Below are positions 12,320-18,092 of a stretch of DNA of 18,092 nt, piece after piece; within the stretch, counting starts at the first letter, position 1, and each line of letters opens with the position of its first letter. The notes beneath the pieces are model-generated. The model ran no database searches. It saw only the letters and a list, made by a program, of their open reading frames with translations, and had not been told where the DNA came from. Origin of the DNA: Spirochaetota bacterium. GTDB lineage: Bacteria > Spirochaetota > JAGLSM01 > JAKPMW01. A program made the position numbers and the translations under genes. The stretch spans positions 1-18,092 of the forward strand of contig JAKPMW010000075.1 in NCBI GenBank assembly GCA_029548715.1, in the 5' to 3' direction.

Positions 12320-15300
12320 ATGAAGCTTATCGATACATCCATCAAGCGACCGGTTTTTACGGTGATGATCTATGTTGCGATCCTCATCCTCGGATTTACC
12401 GGCCTCTCAAAGCTCTCCATTGACTTTCTTCCCGAGATCGAGTTTCCCGCGATCGTTATCCTGACACAGCAGCCGGGCGTTGGTCCCCAGGAGATCGAGT
12501 CATCCATTACCCGTGTTATTGAAGGTGCGGTGGCTTCTGCCGAAGGAATAGACCGGTTGACTGCCACCTCCCGGGAGGGTTTGTCTGCGGTGACGGTCCT
12601 GTTCAAATGGGGAAAGAACCTGGATGCCGCAGTAGCGGATCTTCGGGACAAGATCGATCTGGTGATCGATCGTCTTCCTGATGACGCGTCCAAACCGACC
12701 CTGTTCAGGATAAGCACATCCAACATACCGATCATGTTTCTCGGTCTGGTGGGTGAAAAGCCGCTTCCCTTTTTGTTCGAGCTGGCAGACCAAAAGCTCA
12801 AGGACCAGATCGTCCAGGTCCCCGGGATTGCCACGGTTAACATCGAGGGACAACGCAAGCGTGAAGTCCAGGTTGTCCTCAACCGGAACAGGCTGGATGC
12901 CTACGGGTTGACACCGGACCAGATCATCAATGTCCTCCGGGCCGAAAACATCAATGCCTCGGGCGGGACCATCAAGAGCGGCTATAGCCAGTTCACCATC
13001 AGAACCGAGGGTGAGTTCAAGAACGTCGACGATGTCCGGAACATCATAGTCACATACCAGAGAGGGATTCCTGTTTATCTGCGCTATGTTGCCGATGTCA
13101 ACTGGGGAATCTCCGAGGAGGTCTCGACATCCAGGTTCAACAACAAACCCGGACTGCGACTCGTTGTCTACAAGCAGTCCGGTGCCAATACGGTCCAGGC
13201 TGTGGACAGTCTTCGGGCCAAGCTCGAACGGATCCGGGCCGAGCTTCCGGCCGGGGTGCAATTGCTCGAAGCCTTCAGTTCGGCCGACTTCACTAGAAAC
13301 TCGATCGGGAACACGGCCAGTTCGGCGATTTTGGGTGGTATCCTTGCTGTGATCATCGTGCTGATCTTTCTGCGCAACATCAGGGCATCCATGATCATCG
13401 GACTGGCGATACCGACATCGATTATCGCGACCTTTATCGGGATGTATTTTTTCAAGGTCAACCTCAACATGATTTCACTGGGAGGTCTGACACTCGGTAT
13501 CGGAATGCTGGTGGACAACGCCATTATTGTGCTTGAAAACACCTTCAATTATATGAGTCGTGGTGCCAAACCGGCGGAGGCGGCCCGTCTCGGGACCCAG
13601 GAAATTGCGGGGGCCATTTTTGCTTCGACCCTGACGACGGTCTGCGTGTTCCTCCCCATCGTGTTTACCGACGGGATGGCCAAGGAGATTTTCAAGGATA
13701 TGGCGCTGACGGTTTCGTTTTCGCTGATGGCCTCCATCTTCGTGGCAGTGACTCTTGTGCCGATGCTTTCGGCCAAGTATCTGCGCTATCACGACGAAAA
13801 GGAGCTGAAAAAGCTGGAGCCACGGCTCTATAAAATCGTCAGCTTTGGCGAACGGATTCTTGAATTCCTGGAATCGAAGTACAAAGAAGGAATCCGCTGG
13901 GCTCTCGCCAACCGGAAAATGCTTATCATTGCAGTCGTCGGTATCTTTCTTTTTACCATGATGGTTGTCATGCGAGGCGTGGATTCGGAGTTCTTCCCCG
14001 AGTCGGACCAGGCCTCCATCAAGGTGACCGTGACCATGCCGGTCGGGACCAGGCTTGAAACGACCAATGAAGCGGTCGAGCAGATGATCGGACTCCTCAA
14101 AAAGGCCGTCCCTGAAAAGTATATCAGAAATGTGTTTTTTGTCAGCGGGAGCCCGGGCGGATTCTCGGCCATCTTCAATGCGTCCGGTTCGCATGTTTCC
14201 ACCTTGCGGGCACGGCTTGTTTCCAAGAGTGAGCGTGATAAGACGACAACGGAGTACATCAAGACTCTCAAGGATCTGGTACAAAAGGCCCCGGCACCAC
14301 TTGGTGTTGCATCCATTAATATTACCGGCCAAGTCGGACCAGGATTTGGTGGCGGGGCTCCGATAGATATCCTTGTGCGTGGATACGACCTCAAAAAAGG
14401 TGCCGAGATCGCCAAGCAGCTCAAGACGATCATGGAAAAAGTGCCCGGCCTGTATAACATCGATGTCAGTCGCAAGGAAGGTGCTCCCGAAATGTCGATC
14501 CGGGTCAACCGGGTCAAGGCCGCCAGTCTTGGTATCAATATGGCGTCGATTGCCACGACCATTCAGCAGAGCGTGCTTGGCCGGACAGCGACATACTTGC
14601 GGGAGGGGGGACGTGAGTATGATGTTCTTGTCCGGCTTGACGAGAAGGACCGCAAGAGCATAGAGGATATCGAAAATATCCAGGTACTTTCCGGATACAC
14701 CAGACGTCCTGTCCGGATCGGAAACATTGCATCGGTTGTTCGTGACGTGGGTCCGATCAATATCGAGCGGGATGACCAGGAACGTGTGATCCATGTGACC
14801 TGCTCTTCCTTCAGGGGACTGCAGCAGTCGGTGGATGACATTCAGGCTGAAGTAAAAAAACAGATCGTTTTGCCGGCGGGCTTCAGTCTTGAATACAAGG
14901 GCAATTTCAAGGACATGCAGGATACCTTTGGTGACCTGATTCTCGCGGTCATGGTTGCGATTGCCCTGGTATATGCAGTGATGGCATCCATCTTCGAATC
15001 CTATCTTGATCCCTTCATCATCTTTTTCACCATTCCGCTTTCGCTGATCGGTGTCATCTGGATGCTCTTTTTGACGGGAACATCCCTGAATGTCAACTCG
15101 ATGATCGGGATTCTTGTCCTGGCCGGTGTTGTGGTAAACAATGGTATTGTGCTTGTTGACTATATCAATATTCTCCGGGCCCGCGGGTACAAGCTCGAAG
15201 AGGCAATCATGGAAGGAGGGAGGCGCCGTCTCCGGCCGATCCTGATGACGACGCTGACCACGGTTATTGCCCTTGTGCCTGGTGCGATCGGGATGGGCGA

Positions 15301-15511
15301 AGGTGACGAGGCCAATATTCCGCTTGCCAGGACAGTTATTGGCGGCCTGACGGTTTCGACCTTTCTCTCCCTCTTTATCGTTCCGACCATCTACCTGTCC
15401 TTTGATCATATCTCCGAGCGACGCAGGAAAAAGCGGGCGGGCCGGGTTCCTCTGATCAGGCGGATTGGTCATCGGCTGGTATCCATAATATTCAGGGAGA
15501 AGAAACGATGA
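12320..15511 (+). CDS. RND-family efflux transporter (HAE1/AcrB type)
   Basis: A 1063-residue inner-membrane proton-driven pump, full length for the family. TM1 starts near residue 12 after the usual DTSIKRPVF opening. The porter domain shows FLPEIEFPAIVILTQQPGVG and EVQVVLNRNRLDAYGL. The first TM bundle has ILGGILAVIIVLIFLRNIRA and GMLVDNAIIVLENTFNYMSR, where only one Asp (399) is present in place of AcrB's Asp-Asp pair; this is common in non-proteobacterial members. The second half repeats the design, ending with MIGILVLAGVVVNNGIVLVD and RLRPILMTTLTTV. The substrate cannot be told from sequence. It follows the adaptor by 6 bases, with AGAGG as a modest ribosome binding site, and overlaps the next gene by 4 bases (ATGA at 15508-15511). 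Confidence 0.95.
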   Translation: MKLIDTSIKRPVFTVMIYVAILILGFTGLSKLSIDFLPEIEFPAIVILTQQPGVGPQEIESSITRVIEGAVASAEGIDRLTATSREGLSAVTVLFKWGKNLDAAVADLRDKIDLVIDRLPDDASKPTLFRISTSNIPIMFLGLVGEKPLPFLFELADQKLKDQIVQVPGIATVNIEGQRKREVQVVLNRNRLDAYGLTPDQIINVLRAENINASGGTIKSGYSQFTIRTEGEFKNVDDVRNIIVTYQRGIPVYLRYVADVNWGISEEVSTSRFNNKPGLRLVVYKQSGANTVQAVDSLRAKLERIRAELPAGVQLLEAFSSADFTRNSIGNTASSAILGGILAVIIVLIFLRNIRASMIIGLAIPTSIIATFIGMYFFKVNLNMISLGGLTLGIGMLVDNAIIVLENTFNYMSRGAKPAEAARLGTQEIAGAIFASTLTTVCVFLPIVFTDGMAKEIFKDMALTVSFSLMASIFVAVTLVPMLSAKYLRYHDEKELKKLEPRLYKIVSFGERILEFLESKYKEGIRWALANRKMLIIAVVGIFLFTMMVVMRGVDSEFFPESDQASIKVTVTMPVGTRLETTNEAVEQMIGLLKKAVPEKYIRNVFFVSGSPGGFSAIFNASGSHVSTLRARLVSKSERDKTTTEYIKTLKDLVQKAPAPLGVASINITGQVGPGFGGGAPIDILVRGYDLKKGAEIAKQLKTIMEKVPGLYNIDVSRKEGAPEMSIRVNRVKAASLGINMASIATTIQQSVLGRTATYLREGGREYDVLVRLDEKDRKSIEDIENIQVLSGYTRRPVRIGNIASVVRDVGPINIERDDQERVIHVTCSSFRGLQQSVDDIQAEVKKQIVLPAGFSLEYKGNFKDMQDTFGDLILAVMVAIALVYAVMASIFESYLDPFIIFFTIPLSLIGVIWMLFLTGTSLNVNSMIGILVLAGVVVNNGIVLVDYINILRARGYKLEEAIMEGGRRRLRPILMTTLTTVIALVPGAIGMGEGDEANIPLARTVIGGLTVSTFLSLFIVPTIYLSFDHISERRRKKRAGRVPLIRRIGHRLVSIIFREKKR

Positions 15512-15798
15512 AAATGATCATGGTGGTCTACAATCATTCGGTTGATGACGAGTTGATGGATGTGCTCAAGGAATGCGGAGTGGAGGCCTATACCCATTTT
15601 GCCCGGGCCACCGGTGTCGGAGGGCAGGGGCCGCACATGGGGGACAACATCTGGCCGGCCTTGAACAATGTATTGTATGTTGTGGTTCCCACTGAGACGA
15701 TGGCAAAAAGGGTGCTCGCTGCCATCAAGGAACTCAAGACACGCTTCAGGAGTGAGGGTATCCAGGCATGGTCCTGGAAAGTGGATTCTGAGGTATAA
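15508..15798 (+). CDS. PII-like small protein of the PG0541 transporter-associated family
   Basis: A 96-residue cytoplasmic protein. The pattern MIMVVYNHSVDDELMDVLKE, GVEAYTHFARATGVGGQGPH, MGDNIWPALNNVLYVVVPTE and a final helix-strand segment is that of the small PII-like (ferredoxin-like fold) proteins encoded next to RND pumps, named PG0541-family transporter-associated proteins. Their function is not established to my knowledge. PII relatives bind small ligands in a flexible loop (here the ATGVGGQGPHMGD stretch, about 34-46) and control transporters, so a regulatory role on the pump is inferred. Its start overlaps the transporter stop by 4 bases, which implies coupled synthesis. Confidence 0.8.
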   Translation: MKMIMVVYNHSVDDELMDVLKECGVEAYTHFARATGVGGQGPHMGDNIWPALNNVLYVVVPTETMAKRVLAAIKELKTRFRSEGIQAWSWKVDSEV

Positions 15799-15808
15799 AG
15801 GACGGAAG

Positions 15809-16405
15809 ATGAGGAAACTCTCGCTGCAGAATGACGGGATTGAAGCATGCTGCGAGGCGGCCGGCAGGGTTCTGGCCGCCGGAGGTCTTGTTGTCGGACC
15901 CACAGACACCCTGTATGGAATCTTTGCAGCGTGGGACGATCAGCAGGCTGTTGAACGCCTGTACGCCCTCAAGGGAAGGGATCAGGAAAAGCGCTTGCTT
16001 GTACTTGTCTCCGACCGCAGAATGGCGGAAGGCGTGGCCGGGGTCCCTCTCCCGGCGGCGCTTCTGCACTATTGGCCCGGGCCCCTGACCGCGATTTTGC
16101 CGGCTGGTACCCATCCCTTTGGCTGGGAGACACAGGCAGTGCGTCTTCCCGATGATGATTTCTCCAGAGGGCTTGCCAGACATCTGGGCAGGCCCGTATA
16201 TGCGCCAAGTGCCAATCATCAGGGTCAGAGCCCGGCCAGGACGTGCGAAGAAGCTGAAAGCATGTTTGGTGACGAGGTCGATCTCTACATAGACGGGGGG
16301 GCAGCCAGGACAGATGCCCCGTCGACAATTATTTCTCTTGCGGGGGATGCACCCGTCCTTGTCCGGCAGGGGATCATCGAAGTGACGATTGAGGACTTCG
16401 CCTGA
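15809..16405 (+). CDS. tsaC: YrdC/Sua5-family threonylcarbamoyl-AMP synthase
   Basis: A 198-residue protein of the YrdC domain family. It makes threonylcarbamoyl-AMP from threonine, bicarbonate and ATP for the t6A37 modification of ANN-decoding tRNAs. Visible motifs: GGLVVGPTDTLYGIFA (26-41), YALKGRDQEKRLLVLV with the conserved Lys and Arg, WPGPLTAILPA, VRLPDD and VYAPSANHQGQSPA, and the ending SLAGDAPVLVRQGIIE. It matches the single-domain TsaC length rather than Sua5, which carries an extra domain. ATG 15809 is chosen because AAGGA (15798-15802) precedes it and the family fold starts there; the frame is open further upstream inside the PII-like gene. It is 10 bases downstream of that gene, so it is likely transcribed with the efflux operon. 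A YciO-like paralogue of unknown role is the alternative. Confidence 0.85.
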   Translation: MRKLSLQNDGIEACCEAAGRVLAAGGLVVGPTDTLYGIFAAWDDQQAVERLYALKGRDQEKRLLVLVSDRRMAEGVAGVPLPAALLHYWPGPLTAILPAGTHPFGWETQAVRLPDDDFSRGLARHLGRPVYAPSANHQGQSPARTCEEAESMFGDEVDLYIDGGAARTDAPSTIISLAGDAPVLVRQGIIEVTIEDFA

Positions 16406-16416
16406 TCAGGCAGTCC
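16393..16416. terminator. Hairpin spanning the abutting stops of convergent genes
   Basis: GGACT (16393-16397) pairs with AGTCC (16412-16416), and GCCT (16400-16403) pairs with AGGC (16408-16411) around GATC. The two-base TC bulge is on the left arm only. The stop of tsaC (TGA 16403-16405) and that of the convergent minus-strand gene (16406-16408) form the central TGATCA. It may stop transcription in both directions, but there is no T-run on either side. Confidence 0.45.
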
Positions 16417-16903
16417 AGGTTGGTTTGATGCAGCGTGAACGGTTTGTCACGGCGGCATGTTGTCTTGCCCGTTGTCGCTGGGCGACAAAGAAACCGGTCA
16501 AGAGCGCCAGGATTGCACCCGGTATGATCAGCAGGACTGGATGGCGGATGAGAAAGGGCTGCTCATCGCGGGAGGACACGCTCTGGGTGGGGTGTGCCGG
16601 AACTGTCCTCGGTGGCAGAGTTTTGGGCTGAATCTGCTCACCGCCTGTCATTCCGTAGAGCAGGGCCAGCGAGCGGATGGTTCCCTTGTCCGTGGTCAGG
16701 AGATCAATCTGCCGCTGCCTCTCCGCCGACGCAGCCTTTATTGACGCGATATCCTGCCTGATTCCGGCAATCGTCCGCTGTTTTGCCCAGGCATCAACAA
16801 CGCCGAGATTGCCGAAGAAAAACTGGAACGCCATAAACGCAACAATGCCCGAAAGTGCAAGCGGCAGAGCCAGTCGCAGATGTTTTCTGATATCCATACG
16901 CAT
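16406..16903 (-). CDS. FtsB/DivIC-like septum-formation membrane protein with extra C-terminal membrane segment
   Basis: A 165-residue protein. A short cytoplasmic N-terminus is followed by a membrane segment (about 11-31), then a coiled coil (about 40-70, KQRTIAGIRQDIASIKAASA, ERQRQIDLLT). KGTIRSLALLYGMTGGEQI follows, resembling the ARExLGMVxPGE ending of FtsB/DivIC division proteins. The N-terminal 90 residues therefore look like a divisome FtsB/DivIC scaffold. What follows is unusual: a Pro/Thr linker and a second hydrophobic segment (122-141, PVLLIIPGAILALLTGFFVA) with a basic tail. Starts at 16903 or 16897 are both possible, with no clear ribosome binding site. It converges on tsaC with no bases between the two stop codons. 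The assignment rests on topology and a short motif. Confidence 0.6.
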   Translation of the reverse strand: MRMDIRKHLRLALPLALSGIVAFMAFQFFFGNLGVVDAWAKQRTIAGIRQDIASIKAASAERQRQIDLLTTDKGTIRSLALLYGMTGGEQIQPKTLPPRTVPAHPTQSVSSRDEQPFLIRHPVLLIIPGAILALLTGFFVAQRQRARQHAAVTNRSRCIKPTWTA

Positions 16904-17225
16904 ATTATTATCGGCATTTTGCGTGGTGGCATGAGGATCTGCTGCCTTTTTCGGGGTAGCGGCCAGACTTTTTGCTCTCCTGTGATGGCGTGCGGGGCTT
17001 GCGAGATTTGCAATCTGGTATTGCGCTTCGGGAGCGCCCGGTCTGTAATTACAAACAAGGAATGCCTATCCCGGAATCGCATGACAAGAACATGATACGA
17101 TCCCGGGCTTTCTGGCCAGTGCCCACTCGCCGCGACCCGATGATGCGCGTCAGGCCTGAGGCTGTTCCCCAAAAAAACCGCGCAGGCTGTGCGCGGTTTC
17201 AACGAAAATCTGCAGGACCTAAAGG
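16904..17225. other. Intergenic region without recognised gene
   Basis: It lies between the start of the FtsB-like gene and the end of the minus-strand nucleotidyltransferase. It contains the terminator at 17171-17199 and a small hairpin GCGCT-TCGGG-AGCGC near 17025-17039. I looked for tRNA features (acceptor stem, TTC loop) and found none, and the open frames here have no protein-like composition. The promoter of the FtsB-like gene must lie here but is not evident. Confidence 0.6.
17171..17199 (-). terminator. Intrinsic terminator of the PEP mutase/nucleotidyltransferase gene
   Basis: On the minus strand, AAACCGCGCA (complement of 17190-17199) pairs with TGCGCGGTTT (complement of 17175-17184) around a 5-base loop, running into a T-tract (complement of the A-run 17171-17177). 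It lies 26 bases past the stop at 17226. Confidence 0.88.
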
Positions 17226-18092
17226 TCAGTGACGGTCTTCGAAGGTGTAGGCATCGGAGATATCGTCGAGATTGTCAATATCCAGCCAGTGTCCATGGAT
17301 GTATTCAACCTTGATCTTGTGTCCCTTTTTCATCAGCTCGGCAAAGACACTGACCATGGGCATGTTGCCCAGGCGACCTGCAGCCGAGAGTTCGTCAAGG
17401 GTTTCGACGAGGATGCCGGCTCCACGGGCCGAAAACATGGCCAGGCCGATCCATTCGCCATGGACCTTGGCCTTGTCGATGTCGTTTCCAATGGACTGGA
17501 CGTAGATATTGTCCTCGCGGTATTCGCGGGTATGCTCGCGGTCGGCGATGACGAGGTCTGTGGTGCGACTGTGCTTTTCGGGATGCTTGGACCAGCTTGA
17601 GTCGACCACAATGGTAAAGTCTTCCTGACTGTCGAGAAGGTTGAGCAGAATAAACTTTTCAAAAAGGATGTCGCCAAAGGAGAAGACAAGGTTGCCGTTG
17701 ATAAAGCTCTTGGCAGCGTAGAGGGAGGCGGCCTCTTCGGTGCTTTCAAACTGGTCATTGTCAAAGTACTTGATGTTGGGGAGGTTGACGGCTTCCTTTT
17801 TATAGCCCCGAACCGTGGCAATCTGCTTGAGTCCGCAGTCGTTGAAGGATGCTACCAGCTTGGCAAGGATCGGTTTTCCGCCGATGGGGATCATTGTTTT
17901 GGGCCGGTTTTCGGTCATCTTGCCAAAGCCCTTGCCCTGGGTTGCCCCAAGGATGACGACGCTTGTGGTTTCGCCTGTGGCGGGGAGATAGAGCTTTTCC
18001 TTTTCCTTCAATTCGGCCATTCCCTGGAGCCTGAAGAGTTCCTTGACGGGAACGATCTTGTCTTCAAGAGACAGCAGGGTGCCGCTTTCCCG
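17226..18092 (-). CDS. Phosphoenolpyruvate mutase-nucleotidyltransferase fusion, 3' part
   Basis: The frame is open to the right edge (18092), so the ATG at 18020 is internal. The first 24 visible residues (SLEDKIVPVKELFRLQG region), continuing into MAELKEKEKLYLP, match the C-terminal end of phosphoenolpyruvate mutase, the enzyme that forms the C-P bond of phosphonopyruvate. A nucleotidyltransferase domain of the LicC/sugar-phosphate type follows: SVVILGATQGKGFGKMTENR, PKTMIPIGGKPIL, FSFGDILFEKF with the metal Asp, HGEWIGLAMFSARG, and a C-terminal HGHWLDIDNLDDISDA. The usual AAGxGxRL loop is altered to GATQGKGFG, as I recall for mutase-fused members. Likely job: making phosphonate and activating a derivative such as 2-aminoethylphosphonate with CTP for lipid or glycan decoration. 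The exact substrate is inferred. Confidence 0.82.
   Translation of the reverse strand, partial: RESGTLLSLEDKIVPVKELFRLQGMAELKEKEKLYLPATGETTSVVILGATQGKGFGKMTENRPKTMIPIGGKPILAKLVASFNDCGLKQIATVRGYKKEAVNLPNIKYFDNDQFESTEEAASLYAAKSFINGNLVFSFGDILFEKFILLNLLDSQEDFTIVVDSSWSKHPEKHSRTTDLVIADREHTREYREDNIYVQSIGNDIDKAKVHGEWIGLAMFSARGAGILVETLDELSAAGRLGNMPMVSVFAELMKKGHKIKVEYIHGHWLDIDNLDDISDAYTFEDRH

Noticed and set aside
13475..15472. Long 665-codon open frame on the minus strand
   Set aside because: Antisense shadow of the RND transporter; its composition (His, Asp, Arg, Gly-rich without domains) is an artefact of high-GC codon use.
16940..17100. tRNA or small structured RNA in the gap before the FtsB-like gene
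   Set aside because: No acceptor stem, T-loop or CCA; only one short hairpin.
16738..17202. Minus-strand frame overlapping the FtsB-like gene start
   Set aside because: It begins inside the terminator of the neighbouring gene and has no protein-like pattern; the FtsB-like frame explains the overlap.

Overview
The window looks like a chromosomal segment of a Gram-negative (diderm) bacterium of moderately high GC. The best guess is a spirochaete. That guess rests on gene content only: a C-terminal cytidylyltransferase-like domain fused behind a phosphoenolpyruvate mutase, an RND adaptor without a helical hairpin (as described for Borrelia BesA), and many lipoprotein and outer-membrane signals. 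No rRNA or other phylogenetic marker is present, so this is an inference.

Left part (1-2434): the 3' end of a probable outer-membrane beta-barrel gene, then an accessory patch holding two unrelated hicA-hicB toxin-antitoxin pairs in convergent orientation. Three direct copies of one modular intergenic repeat bound these pairs (about 441-546, 1316-1440 and 2030-2326). Each copy ends in the same GCAA-loop terminator hairpin. The third copy carries internal hairpin units whose stems differ by compensatory changes. This repeat family is the least explained structure in the window.

Middle part (2435-7790): a decayed flavodiiron protein gene that has lost its 5' end and has an in-frame TAA. Exactly at its truncation point stands a perfect 15-bp hairpin. 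Then come two paralogous secreted lipoproteins of the DNase I family in inverted orientation (3475-4356 minus, 6822-7790 plus). They enclose a short minus-strand operon of a LuxR-type helix-turn-helix protein and a membrane-bound PAS-GGDEF diguanylate cyclase with a degenerate second GGDEF-like tail.

Right part (7791-18092): a lone D-2-hydroxyacid dehydrogenase on the minus strand. Next is a compact plus-strand operon: TetR regulator, TolC-like outer-membrane factor, periplasmic adaptor, RND transporter, small PII-like transporter-associated protein, and a YrdC/TsaC-type tRNA threonylcarbamoyl-AMP synthase. A palindrome just upstream is a likely TetR operator. The operon runs directly into a convergent FtsB/DivIC-like membrane protein, the two stop codons abutting within one hairpin. 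The window ends in the 3' portion of a minus-strand phosphoenolpyruvate mutase/nucleotidyltransferase fusion, which points to phosphonate biosynthesis just beyond the right edge.

Functionally, the efflux operon appears self-regulated and complete across both membranes. The LuxR-like/diguanylate cyclase pair is a c-di-GMP input module. The DNase I pair would act outside the cytoplasm. The hicAB-repeat patch looks like laterally acquired or recombining accessory DNA.
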